From contig NZ_JAILGZ010000109.1 of the NCBI RefSeq assembly GCF_024696245.1, positions 1-64,000 on the forward strand: a stretch of DNA of 64,000 nucleotides, in the 5' to 3' direction. Below are positions 1 to 10,000 of this stretch, piece after piece. The notes beneath the pieces are model-generated. The model made no database searches and was not told where the DNA came from. It saw only the letters and a list, made by a program, of their open reading frames with translations. Origin of the DNA: Treponema sp. Lineage in GTDB: Bacteria; Spirochaetota; Spirochaetia; Treponematales; Treponemataceae. Numbering within the stretch: position 1 is the stretch's first letter; each line of letters starts with the position of its first letter. The translations under genes and the position numbers were made by a program.

Positions 1-36
1 GCTATGTTTGTATCCCTATAAAGTATGGAGGAAAAA

Positions 37-3000
37 ATGTTAAAAACTTTAAAAGTCATTTCTGCAGCAATTTTAACAGCTGCTATGATTTTTACTTCCT
101 GTGATACCGAGGGTGGATTTGACTATGTAGACACAAATTCAAATTCTTCACCAGAGTACTCAGTGGAAGGTCTTAGTACATCTTCTTCAGAAACATATGA
201 TTTTGTTCTGGATAAGACTAATATTATGCCTGGAGATGAAGAGGGTACTTTTACTGTTTTTGTAAAAAACTCTAAACCTGTAAAATTAATTGCCAAAAAC
301 AGCGCTTCCGGCGTAAGTATTTCTGCTGGTAAATTTACAGCAACTACATCTTCTGACTCTGTTGGAGAAGGTGCATGGAAGGCTGTAGTTTCTTATGCTG
401 TTGATTCTTCAATTACAGAAGCTGTAGATGGAGCATGTAAGTTTTATGTAATGTTCTCTGATTCTGATGTAGAAACTGTAATTCTTGACGTTAATGTAAA
501 AGCAAGCTATATGCCTGAAAGTGAAACATATAAACTTGTAGATGCAACAGAAAGTGCTTCTTCAGAACACTCATTTACTTTGACCTGGACTTATCAGTCT
601 GGAATAGAAGCTACTTCTGTAACATATGAAATTTATAAGGTTACAAGTTCTGGTGATGAATATGTTTATACTGAAGTTGAAACAGGAAGTCTTGCTGCAG
701 GTGCTGTAACTCTTACTCCAACATCAACTCTTGATGGTAAATCAAATTACTGTGTAAAGATTAAGGCTGTTGGTGCTGACGGATGGTATGAAACTACTGT
801 TGGTACATCTGACGGATGGGTAACAACAACTAATGATATAACACCTCCTGTTGCTCCTGCTGTCGTAGTAGCTTCTACTGGTGAAGATTCTGTAACCCTT
901 ACTTATACAAAGGGAAACAGCACTGATGATACAACAAACCTTACAATTGCAGTTACAACTACAGCAGATGGTATTACAGTACCTGCAATGGCAAGTGCTG
1001 TTACTGCAACTTATGGAGAAACAGCTTTAACTTATGATGTAACTGATGGTCTTGATGTTTCTTCTGTTGCTGCTGAAGGAACAGTTACTGTTGTAATCGG
1101 CAGCCTTCAGCGTGCTGAAACAGCAGTTGAATATTCTATTACAGTAACAGCTTATGACGCATGTGATAATCATACTTCTGCAACACCTCTTACAGCTTCT
1201 ACAGTTGCTGATACAACAGCACCAGTAGTAGATGCTGATGGAGTAAGTGTAAGTGCAGGTCTTTCTTCTGCAAAGATTACATGGGCAAATCCAGCTGATA
1301 ATGACTTTGCAGGAATTACACTTAAAAAAGGCGATGAAGTTGTAGAAACAGGTCTTACAGGTGGAGTTTATGCTTTGACTGGTCTTACAGAGGGTGCTAC
1401 ATATACACTCTATGCTACTGATACTCTTGGACATGTTCAGACAACTGGAACAGATGTTGTTGTAACTCTTGATACATTTGAAGCTTCTGCTGTTGTTAAC
1501 TACACAGGTTCTGTTCTTGTAACATGGAATGATGTAGTTGATTATGAAGCAGACGGAAGTAAAATTTCTTATACTTATGATGTTTCATGTACTAATGGAG
1601 TTTCTTCTATAACTGGTGTTGAAGAAGGTACAAAAAGTGCTCACTTTAAAGGTCTTGAAGTAGGTTCTGAATATACCTTTACTGCAAGCGTTATGAACGG
1701 TTCTACAACAGTTGTATCATCTACACCTGATGCTGTAACAGCTAAGACTGTAATCCTTAAGATTGGAAACGGATATAGTGCTAACGGTACAACTCCTTCA
1801 CGCTACCTTGCATGGGTATCAAGTAAATCTTCTACAACCTGTTATAACACAGGTGCTGTAGCAGATTCTGCAAATCCAACAGCAAGCTACTGGATTATCC
1901 GTCCTGCATTAAGCGGAACAGACGGTTACTTCTCTCTTGAAGCTGCTACAGGTACAACAGGAGTTGGAACTGGTTATTTCCTTTATGCAGATACAAACAG
2001 TCGCAGTTATGTTGATTATAATGGAACATGGGGTAGTGGCGACTGGTCTAATTTTGCAATGGTTGCAACAACAACAGGTGTAGAAAACGACGGTACTTCT
2101 TATATTACTGATACAAAACAGGCTTCATTCTACTGGGGTGAATCAAGCTGGAACTCTTCTTTCAGCAGATTGTATTCTGAAAGCATGTCAGGCTACTATG
2201 TATGCCATGCTTCCCTTACATTCGGTTTAACAAACTCTTCTTCTGAAGATAACGCCGGATGTGCTGCATTTATAATTGCTTCTACAGCTACAGCTAATAG
2301 TGATTATTATAATGATGTTGCTCCTGCTGCTGTTACAAATTTAACAGCTGGAACAGCTAAATCTACTAAAATTCCGCTTACATGGACAAATCCTTCAGAT
2401 CTTGACCTTAGTTTTGTAAGAATCAGTTATACAACAGGTTCTACAACAAAGACTCTTGATGTAGCTGCTGGTACTGTCTCTGCAACTCTTAGTGGACTTA
2501 CAAAGGGTACTTCTTATAGTATTACTGCCACTGCTTATGATGTGTACGGAAATGCTTCTGATGCTACTGAAGCCATAACTGTTGAAACTTCGAATCCGAC
2601 TAATATTCCTATGAATGTTGCTGCAACAGCCCGCTTTACAGGAGAAATTCTTGTAACATGGGATAGGGCATCTGATGATACTTCTTCTAACTGGCAGTAT
2701 AAAGTTGAATGTTCTGATGCGAATGTAACAGCTAAGAGCTTTATAAGTCTTACATCTTATGCAGGAACTTATGCAGATGAAGCAGATGGTGTAGCCCAGT
2801 TTACAGGTCTTACAAGTTCTACTGAATACACATTTACTGTATATGCAAGTGAAGATGGTGAAACATGGAACGCTGCTGAAGAAACTGTAAGTGCAACTGC
2901 TGCAACAATGACACATAAGATTAGGAATACATTTGCTCAGGCAAATCATGGAAGTGATCACAGTCCTTTGAATACTGCTGGAGCTGCAAATAAACTTATG

Positions 3001-3438
3001 TGTCAGTGGTCAACTGGTGGTGGTACTGCAACATGGAATATTTATCCTGCCCTTGATGGAACAATTACAGTTACCCATGATGTAACAAATAGTTCATCAG
3101 AAACAGTTTCTAAAGTTTATGATACTTTCTCTATCTATCATACATCAAAGGGATACGTTACTTTAGCTAGTAGTGCTATGACAGAAACAGCTGCAACATC
3201 ACTTGGAACTAATGTTTCATTAAGTACTTCAACATCAAGTGATGCAACAGGTGCTTCAACTTTCTTCTTTGGATATAATTCTACAGAATCTGCTTATACA
3301 CTCAGAGCTAATGTAGCATCTAAAAATTTTGCTCTTGGTTATTCAGGAACAAATAATAATGATACTGAAATCCTTTATTTTAATGATGCTACATCAGCTA
3401 CTTGTGAAAGTAATAAATATGCATGGTATTTTGATTAA
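37..3438 (+). CDS. Large surface lipoprotein with fibronectin type III-like repeats
   Basis: Probable surface-exposed lipoprotein of 1133 residues. The ORF-track start at base 25 lies inside the ribosome binding site; GGAGG followed by five bases points to the ATG at 37. Residues 1 to about 22 are a lipoprotein signal peptide with lipobox FTSC. The rest is Ser/Thr-rich beta-type sequence with several fibronectin III-like segments (recurring TWANPAD / TWTNPSD and LVTW motifs). The segment from about residue 395 to 760 is repeated from about 765 to the end; each copy is two FN3-like domains followed by a module starting LKIGNGYS or HKIRNTFA and ending in a possible beta-trefoil or lectin-like fold. 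Role unknown; carbohydrate or host-surface binding is an inference. A terminator follows directly. Confidence 0.75.
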   Translation: MLKTLKVISAAILTAAMIFTSCDTEGGFDYVDTNSNSSPEYSVEGLSTSSSETYDFVLDKTNIMPGDEEGTFTVFVKNSKPVKLIAKNSASGVSISAGKFTATTSSDSVGEGAWKAVVSYAVDSSITEAVDGACKFYVMFSDSDVETVILDVNVKASYMPESETYKLVDATESASSEHSFTLTWTYQSGIEATSVTYEIYKVTSSGDEYVYTEVETGSLAAGAVTLTPTSTLDGKSNYCVKIKAVGADGWYETTVGTSDGWVTTTNDITPPVAPAVVVASTGEDSVTLTYTKGNSTDDTTNLTIAVTTTADGITVPAMASAVTATYGETALTYDVTDGLDVSSVAAEGTVTVVIGSLQRAETAVEYSITVTAYDACDNHTSATPLTASTVADTTAPVVDADGVSVSAGLSSAKITWANPADNDFAGITLKKGDEVVETGLTGGVYALTGLTEGATYTLYATDTLGHVQTTGTDVVVTLDTFEASAVVNYTGSVLVTWNDVVDYEADGSKISYTYDVSCTNGVSSITGVEEGTKSAHFKGLEVGSEYTFTASVMNGSTTVVSSTPDAVTAKTVILKIGNGYSANGTTPSRYLAWVSSKSSTTCYNTGAVADSANPTASYWIIRPALSGTDGYFSLEAATGTTGVGTGYFLYADTNSRSYVDYNGTWGSGDWSNFAMVATTTGVENDGTSYITDTKQASFYWGESSWNSSFSRLYSESMSGYYVCHASLTFGLTNSSSEDNAGCAAFIIASTATANSDYYNDVAPAAVTNLTAGTAKSTKIPLTWTNPSDLDLSFVRISYTTGSTTKTLDVAAGTVSATLSGLTKGTSYSITATAYDVYGNASDATEAITVETSNPTNIPMNVAATARFTGEILVTWDRASDDTSSNWQYKVECSDANVTAKSFISLTSYAGTYADEADGVAQFTGLTSSTEYTFTVYASEDGETWNAAEETVSATAATMTHKIRNTFAQANHGSDHSPLNTAGAANKLMCQWSTGGGTATWNIYPALDGTITVTHDVTNSSSETVSKVYDTFSIYHTSKGYVTLASSAMTETAATSLGTNVSLSTSTSSDATGASTFFFGYNSTESAYTLRANVASKNFALGYSGTNNNDTEILYFNDATSATCESNKYAWYFD

Positions 3439-3468
3439 TATCTGCAAGCTTTAGCTAAAAACAATTAA

Positions 3469-3502
3469 GGCGGTACTCTTATTAAAGGGTGCCGCCTTTT
3501 TT
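3469..3502 (+). terminator. Rho-independent terminator after the FN3 lipoprotein
   Basis: GGCGGTAC pairs with GTGCCGCC (8 bp with one wobble pair) and a run of six T follows. It lies about 30 bases after the stop codon of the lipoprotein gene. Confidence 0.85.
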
Positions 3503-3555
3503 ATTTGCTGTGCATTTATTTTTTTAAGTTACAGCCGGGGTGGGATTTTTATGCC

Positions 3556-3640
3556 AGCCCGGATTGGAATGGGTGCGGAGCACGTCTGGAGCAGGGCGGA
3601 AGACCGGCCGGTAGGGCAAGCCATGGAAAGCCGGTTATGT
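3556..3640. repeat. GC-rich dispersed intergenic repeat, copy A
   Basis: A GC-rich block in the otherwise AT-rich gap (3503-3672) between two convergent genes. It starts AGCCCGGATTGGA and ends AAGCCGGTTATG, and both ends are shared exactly with a second copy at 50204-50275; the middle is only partly conserved. It holds no ORF with coding signs. Each copy sits just downstream of a terminator. Function unknown; an extragenic palindromic-type element or a structured RNA is possible. Confidence 0.6.
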
Positions 3641-3672
3641 AATCCGCGGTGCTCCAGAGTAAAAGTCAAAGT

Positions 3673-4542
3673 CTATTTGTTGTTGAGGATTTTTACGTCG
3701 TAGTGGGTGTAAGGGATTTCTACATTGTCCTGACGGCAGATTTTAACTATGTTTGTATAGACCTGATTTTTAACTGTTATAAGGTCGGAGGTTTTAAACC
3801 ATACTGCAAGCTTAAGGTTGATTGCGTCACCAAAACCGTCGTAAAAAACTGCTGGCTCCGGGTCGGAGAGAACTGCGGGGCACTGGGCCGGAACTTTCTT
3901 AATTGTTTCAAGGACTTTGTCTACGTCGGCATCGTAGCTGATAGGGATGTCAAAGACCAGGCGGCGCTTTGTGTAGCTGTTGTAGTTTACAAGGTTGTTG
4001 TTGATTACTGTGCTGTTTGGAATGCGTACTACCTGATTGTCCAGGGTGCGGATTTTTATGCTGAGAAGGCCGATGTTGTCTACGATTCCGCTTTCGTCTC
4101 CTACTGTGATGTAGTCTCCCAGTTTAATTGTTTTTTCGCTTAAGACGAAGAGGCCGGATATAAGGTTGCTGACACTGGTCTGGGCGGCAAAACCTATGGC
4201 AAGTCCGGCTACTCCTGCTGCTCCCCATATTGCACTAAGGTTGATTCCAAAGAGTCCCAGGATGTACATGGTGATGAGTACGTAGAAGACGTAGCTTACT
4301 GTTTTGTTTAAGAGCATGGCGGTGTGGGGCTGCATGCGTTCTTTTGTTTTTTTGAGTATTACGTTTTTAATGATTCTGTAGACAACGTAAAAAATCAGGA
4401 TGGCGATTACTGCTGTGGCAACTTTTGCAAGGTTGGACCAGGTAATGTAATTTTTAAGGTCATCAAGGTGAAGGAATTTTGTTGTCTGACCTACTGTTTC
4501 TGAAACGGTGTCTGCTACACTTTCTGTTTCTTTTTCCGGCAT
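3673..4542 (-). CDS. mscS: Small-conductance mechanosensitive channel, MscS family
   Basis: MscS-type channel of 289 residues that would release solutes across the inner membrane on hypo-osmotic shock. Three membrane segments are visible at about residues 40-62, 82-104 and 106-134; the last is the Gly/Ala-rich pore helix (GAAGVAGLAIGFAAQ), followed by the cytoplasmic beta domain (LGDYITVGDESGIV, RIPNS). The length matches the basic MscS type without extra N-terminal helices. An AGGAG ribosome binding site precedes the ATG. It lies 28 bases after coaBC on the same strand and is probably co-transcribed. Family assignment is strong; physiological role is by homology. Confidence 0.92.
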   Translation of the reverse strand: MPEKETESVADTVSETVGQTTKFLHLDDLKNYITWSNLAKVATAVIAILIFYVVYRIIKNVILKKTKERMQPHTAMLLNKTVSYVFYVLITMYILGLFGINLSAIWGAAGVAGLAIGFAAQTSVSNLISGLFVLSEKTIKLGDYITVGDESGIVDNIGLLSIKIRTLDNQVVRIPNSTVINNNLVNYNSYTKRRLVFDIPISYDADVDKVLETIKKVPAQCPAVLSDPEPAVFYDGFGDAINLKLAVWFKTSDLITVKNQVYTNIVKICRQDNVEIPYTHYDVKILNNK

Positions 4543-4570
4543 TTGTTTCTCCTTTTTGTTATATGCATTT

Positions 4571-5770
4571 TTATGAGCGGCCTGTCATCTGTATAATTTT
4601 ATCCAGAATTTTATTTGCTGCATCAAACTTGCTTAATAGTGGAAGTTCCTGAGTGTCTTCTTTAGTAATTAATGTGATTACATTTGTGTCTTTCTGAAAT
4701 CCTGCGCCTTCTGTTTTAAGGTTGTTGGCACAAACAAGGTCTAAGTTTTTTTTGTCCAGTTTTGCTCTGGAGTTTTCTATCATGTTCTGGGTTTCCATGG
4801 AGAAGCCGCAGAGGAATTGTCCGCTCTTTTTATTCTGTCCAAGCCACTGGAGGATGTCGCTGGTGCGTTTTACTTTTATGGAAAGGTCATCGTCGCTTTT
4901 TTTGATTTTGTTGTCAGAAAACTGGGCCGGGGTGTAGTCTGCAACGGCGGCACTTTTTATTATGATGTCGGCTTCAGGTGAAAATTCTTTTACTGAATTG
5001 AACATATCTTCTGCTGAAATTACATTCTGAATTTTTACACCATAGGGTACTGGAATATTTACAGGGCCGCTGATTAGGGTTACGTCTGCTCCCCTCATGG
5101 CTGCGGCTTTTGCTATGGCGTATCCCATTTTTCCGCTGGAGTGGTTTGTAATGTATCTTACCGGGTCAAGGCTTTCCTGGGTTGGTCCTGCTGTTACTAA
5201 AAGTTTTTTTCCTGTCAGGTCTTTTGTAAGGGCAATCTGATTAAGTATTGCTTCGTAGAGAAATCCTGGTTCCGGGAGTTTTCCTTTGCCGGTGTCTCCG
5301 CAGGCAAGGCGCCCGTTGGAGCTTTCTATAATTTGAATTCCATAGTGGATGCATTTTTGTATATTGTCCTGAGTTATCTGGTTTTGCAGCATGGCTGTGT
5401 TCATGGCAGGTGCAATTATTTTTGGACAGGAGGCTGCAAGGAAGGTGGTGGTAAGCATGTCATCTGCAATTCCTCCCGAGATTTTTGCTATTATGTTTGC
5501 AGTGGCAGGTGCTACCATAAAAAGGTCGGCCTTTTTTGCAAGGGAAACATGTTCTACATTGAACTGAAAGTTTCTGTCAAAGGTATCGGTAAGGCATTTG
5601 TTGCCGGTAAGGGTTTCAAATGTTATTGGGTTTATAAAGTTAAGGGCGTTCTTAGTCATTATGACGTGAACGTCTGCGTGGGCTTTTACAAGAAGGCTTG
5701 CAAGGCTTGCGGCTTTGTAGGCTGCTATGCTTCCTGTTACTCCCAGTACGACTGTTTTATTTGCCAGCAT
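4571..5770 (-). CDS. coaBC: Phosphopantothenoylcysteine decarboxylase / phosphopantothenate-cysteine ligase
   Basis: Bifunctional cytoplasmic enzyme of coenzyme A synthesis, 399 residues. The N-terminal flavoprotein half (about 1-180) shows VTGSIAAYKA, the PAMNTAM substrate motif and the catalytic-Cys loop LACGDTGKGKLPEP; it decarboxylates phosphopantothenoylcysteine. The C-terminal half (about 185-399) has LVTAGPTQESLDPVRYITNHSSGKMG, the ligase signature that joins cysteine to phosphopantothenate. Full length for the family. AGAGGA precedes the ATG, and a TTTACA-18-TATAAT promoter lies just upstream. mscS follows on the same strand. Confidence 0.96.
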   Translation of the reverse strand: MLANKTVVLGVTGSIAAYKAASLASLLVKAHADVHVIMTKNALNFINPITFETLTGNKCLTDTFDRNFQFNVEHVSLAKKADLFMVAPATANIIAKISGGIADDMLTTTFLAASCPKIIAPAMNTAMLQNQITQDNIQKCIHYGIQIIESSNGRLACGDTGKGKLPEPGFLYEAILNQIALTKDLTGKKLLVTAGPTQESLDPVRYITNHSSGKMGYAIAKAAAMRGADVTLISGPVNIPVPYGVKIQNVISAEDMFNSVKEFSPEADIIIKSAAVADYTPAQFSDNKIKKSDDDLSIKVKRTSDILQWLGQNKKSGQFLCGFSMETQNMIENSRAKLDKKNLDLVCANNLKTEGAGFQKDTNVITLITKEDTQELPLLSKFDAANKILDKIIQMTGRS

Positions 5771-5790
5771 TTATTTCCTCTTTAGTTACT

Positions 5791-5820
5791 ATTATATAGA
5801 CTATACTATAAAATTGTAAA
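5791..5820 (-). promoter_or_regulatory. Promoter of coaBC-mscS
   Basis: On the minus strand, TTTACA, an 18-base spacer and a perfect TATAAT lie about 20 bases before the coaBC ATG, with the ribosome binding site AGAGGA in between. Confidence 0.65.
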
Positions 5821-5868
5821 AAAGTCGTTTAAGAAAAGGCTGTTTTAGATTAGAATGATGGCAGAGTT

Positions 5869-7059
5869 ATGAAGAAATTTGTATTTGTATTTTTATTGCT
5901 TAATATTCTTTTTTCCCTGAATGCCCAGACTCCTGAGGCTTATATTGAATATATAGAAAAAATAAAGGTTGAGATAAATCAGGAAAAGGCTTCCGGTGAA
6001 TCTACTACAAGGGCTTTGCGTCAGCTTAGAAGTGAATTGTCAGATATATATGAATCTTTTGAAAGTCAGAAGTATACCAATTCTACTTATGATAATACTT
6101 TAAAGATGTCAGTGATAAATTATGACAAGGTTAAGCAGGGCTGGACTTTTGTTTTTTCTGCTGATATTGCCGGCAGAAAGAAATTGTTTAATCAGAAAAT
6201 ATGTATTCCTTATTCTGTCTTTACGGGAAAAAAGTTTACTCCTGTAGAAAAGATGACTGAACACCAGAAGGAGGATTATGAATACTCTGTAGAGATTTAT
6301 AATGACCTTCTGATGAATTCCGGAATTATTTTGTCTGCCAGATTAAGTTATTCATTTAAGAAATGGGCTGCAGCTTCTGAGTACAGGTTTTGTCCGGATC
6401 TTCTTGTACTTTACGAAAACCAGAATGGAATTGATAAGCCTTTAATTTTTTTATCCTCCAGGGATCTTTCTTCCGTAATGTTTACTGTTAAACCTCAGGT
6501 TGAAGTTCGTAGTGATTTTCAGATTAAGGCTGATTATGAAAAATGTCAGGCTTTACTTGAAGCAGAAAGTGACAATGGGCTTGCTGAAAATAATAATGAA
6601 GAAGAAGATTCAGAAGAATCAATTCAGGCTGGGCGAAGGGCTTTTTATCTTGATGTGGAACTTAAGGAAAAGGAACCTGTTTTTGTAAGGGGAACTTTGA
6701 CCTGGGCTATTGGTACTTATGCTTTTGCCGGTGCTACAATTGGTTATGACCTTACTTCCATGGAAAATAATTCAGTTTATGACTTTGGTGCAGTTTTAGG
6801 TTTTAATGCCTGCATTACTAAATTATTCAGGCCTTTTGTTATTGGTGTGGCAGATATCAGTACGGATAATCATCTTACTCTTAAACCAGGTGCCGGTCTT
6901 GATTTTAAGATTGGACACCTGATGTTTACTGCTGTTGCAAATTATAATTTTGACTGGAACCTTACTCCTGTAATTAATAATGTAGTAAATGCTTCCTTCT
7001 CTGATATAGAGAGGGAAGATTACGTTACATTCTCTTTTGGAATGGGTGTTACCTGGTAA
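5869..7059 (+). CDS. Secreted protein, probable outer-membrane beta-barrel
   Basis: Unrecognised 396-residue exported protein. Residues 1-19 form a signal peptide (MKKFVFVFLLLNILFSLNAQ) cleaved after Ala. A helical, charged stretch (about 20-55) is followed by beta-rich sequence, an acidic low-complexity linker (about 235-250, NNNEEEDSEE) and about 135 C-terminal residues with alternating aromatic/Gly strands that end in FSFGMGVTW. A terminal aromatic residue after such strands is typical of outer-membrane barrels, so a small C-terminal barrel is inferred. No strong ribosome binding site is visible. Its end overlaps the convergent addA gene by 11 bases. Confidence 0.65.
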   Translation: MKKFVFVFLLLNILFSLNAQTPEAYIEYIEKIKVEINQEKASGESTTRALRQLRSELSDIYESFESQKYTNSTYDNTLKMSVINYDKVKQGWTFVFSADIAGRKKLFNQKICIPYSVFTGKKFTPVEKMTEHQKEDYEYSVEIYNDLLMNSGIILSARLSYSFKKWAAASEYRFCPDLLVLYENQNGIDKPLIFLSSRDLSSVMFTVKPQVEVRSDFQIKADYEKCQALLEAESDNGLAENNNEEEDSEESIQAGRRAFYLDVELKEKEPVFVRGTLTWAIGTYAFAGATIGYDLTSMENNSVYDFGAVLGFNACITKLFRPFVIGVADISTDNHLTLKPGAGLDFKIGHLMFTAVANYNFDWNLTPVINNVVNASFSDIEREDYVTFSFGMGVTW

Positions 7060-10000
7060 GGATTTCTTTCCAGTCTATGTTTTTATTACATTCTTCCGTA
7101 ATGTCTACTTCTTTTCCAAAGCGCAGGTAAAAGAGTGAGCAGCTTATGTCTTCTTCTTTTACAGACAGGAGCTGGGCTGCTGCTGCACGATAGAGGGTAA
7201 GCTGATTATAATAGATTTCTGGTTTTATGGTTTGATTTGTCTTGTAATCAACTACACGGTATCTGCCTTCTCCTTCCTTAAAGATTAAGTCCATTGTTCC
7301 GTGAATTAAATACTGACCTGTGTAATATTTAAATTCGTATTCGCATTTTTTCCAGTCAGCTGCTGTGGCTTTTTGTCCCAGTGAGCTTGAGAGAAAGTCC
7401 TGAGACATTTTTTTGCATACATTCTGAACGGTAAGAAGTTTGTTCTGATTGTTTTCAAGTCCTACTATGTCTTTGTTTGAATACTCAGGGAGATTTTTTT
7501 CTGGTGAGAGGGCTGCTTCCAGGTAAGAGTGGGCAATGGTACCAAAGTTTGCAAAGCTGAATCTTGGCTGGGTTTCTTTTTCTGAGCCGGCATGAGGGAG
7601 ACTTTCTATAATAATGGTGTTGATTTCTTTGTAGGGTGTGTCTTCCTGAGGAGTCCATGCCTTTATGAGATCCTCCCTGGTGTTTTGCTTTTGAACCTGT
7701 TCCTGGTTTTGATGCATAAGCTGGCTTGGGAGTATATACCTGTCCATTACTTCATCAAGGCTGATGATTTTTTTATTGTCTGTGCTGTTATAAACATCAA
7801 TGGTTTTAAAGTCTTCCAGAAGTTGATATTTTGCTTCCTGGGTATTTGGCCTTACTTTATCTGATTGGGTAGAAAGGTTTTCTTCGAGTTCAATATCTTC
7901 AAAGGTAAAAGGAGAATTTTCTTTTTCTTTGTAAAATTCCAGAACTGGATAGAGGGTGTTGTAAATATTTTCCAGATTCTTTTCGTTTCCCGGAGTATAA
8001 TCTTCAGCCTCAATTGTTTTTGGATCTTCCTTACACTTGGAAATGTAGAGGCTGTTGATTGCTCTTGTGAGGGCAACATAGGTTAAGCGTCTTAATTCTG
8101 CATTTGCTTTAAGGGCGTTTTCTTTTTTTGCCAGGTCAAAGAAGTAGTTGATTTTTTTATTGTCATTAATTGAATCCTGGCTGGGAGAGGTGTTTACTGT
8201 AAAACCATATTCCTTGCTGTAGTAAACCGAGAAGTTGTTTTTTTGTTGCTGGCCTTTTTTATTTGTAACAGGAATGAATACGATTTTAAATTCCAGTCCC
8301 TTACTTTTATGTATGGACATAAGGTGGACACCTTCTTTTTGTACGATAGGGATGTCCATGTTGTCAAGCTTTGCCTGTTCATCCTTGTAGTTTCTAAGTT
8401 CATCAACAAAGGCAGCAAGGCTCATGTTTTTTAACTGACACTGGCGGGCAAATTCAAAAATTAAATCATAGAGTTTTGAATACATGGATACCTGCTGATT
8501 CCACAGGGTTTCGTATCTGTAGCCTGCCTTGTACCAGATTATGTTTATAAGGTCAGTAAGGGTGGCGGTTTTACTTTCTTTTTTTATTTCCTGATAAAAG
8601 TCTGCGGCCTTCTGGTAGTGATGCTGACCGTCTGGAGAAAGAAGGTTAAGGTTGTTTGGGTTAAAGGGCTCCCTGTCCTGAAGAAGAATAGCATTTATTT
8701 CTGTAATCGAAAGATTTACAAAAGGTGAGCGGAGAATCTGGGCATAGGAAAGAGTGTCTGAAGGATAGACACATAATCTTAAGAAAGAAAAAATATCGTT
8801 TACAGGTCCGTCAGAGAAAAATCCTTTTACAGTTTCTGTGTTATATGGAATTCCGTATTTAAGAAGAACGCGTTCGTAACGGCTCTGGGGTTCATAGCTC
8901 TTAAAGAGAATTGCTATGTCTCCAGGATTTACCGGTCCGTTTTCATCTGCTCCTGTAGTTATAAGGGCCTTTATTTTTTGTGCAACCCATTCGGCTTCTG
9001 TTTCTTCATTGTCAGTTTTTGCAATGTGAATGTGAGGCTGGTATATTTCTTTATAGTTATCTTTTGTGATTTCTTTTTTTGCAGAATCAGAAAGAGTAAC
9101 TTTGTGATAGACAGCTTCGTATTCTGGGATTTCTATGTCTGGATAAGTTTTCTTTTCTGAGAAAAAAACAGATGGCTGATTTATTTCTTCTGTCTCCTGG
9201 GAATCTTCTGAGTCTTCATTCATTGATGGGGGAAATTTATATCCGCCAAAGATTGTATTGAAGCTGGCGATAAGGGACTGATGGGATCTGTAGTTGTTTG
9301 TCATCTGTAAGTTGCCTTCCTTAAAGTCCAGGGAGAGCTTTCTGAATACAGATACATCTGCACCACGGAAGAGGTAAATACTTTGTTTTTCATCACCTAC
9401 AAAGAAAAGTTTGTCCGGACAAAGTTCATCAGGGCGGGGAACTGATTTTTCTGTACGTTCAGGTTTTTCTGCCAGAAGAAAGAGCATGTCCCTTTGCATC
9501 TGGTTATTATCCTGGAACTCATCAATCATAATAGCCTTGTATTTGTCTTTTTCAGTTTTTCTTATTTCCGGGTGTTCAATAAGAGTTTTAAGGGCAAGGG
9601 CAGAAATATCACTAAAAGAAAGAATGCCGCTTTGTCTTTTAAAATTATTGGCCATAGTCTGGAATTCTTTCATCAGGGGAATGAGGGCAGAGATTACTGG
9701 CAGATTTTGTATAAAAAGGATAATCTCTTCAAGAACAATAATGATTTCTTTTGCACTTTTAAGGGATATGGCTGCTTCTCTAAGATCCTTTAACTGACCT
9801 GGACTTGGAGTTGTGCAGAAATATTTAAGTTGATTAAAGGTTTCTTCTATATTGCTGGTATTGTGATTATTAATATCTTCTTCTGTCAGTTGGGATTTGT
9901 AGGGTGGCGTAAAAGGCTGAAGATGTTTTTTAATTTTGTCATAAGTTTTAGAATCTTTTTTTTCTGGAAGGGAATTCCAGTCGTTCATAAAAAGATTCAT

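Noticed and set aside
3649-4143. Plus-strand ORF of 164 residues
   Set aside because: It lies opposite mscS, is rich in Cys/Val in a non-natural pattern and has no ribosome binding site; it is a shadow ORF.
9411-9797. Plus-strand ORFs opposite addA, and similar long antisense ORFs opposite sbcC, rpoB, rpoC and dnaE
   Set aside because: All lie inside strongly supported genes, have odd composition and no family motifs.
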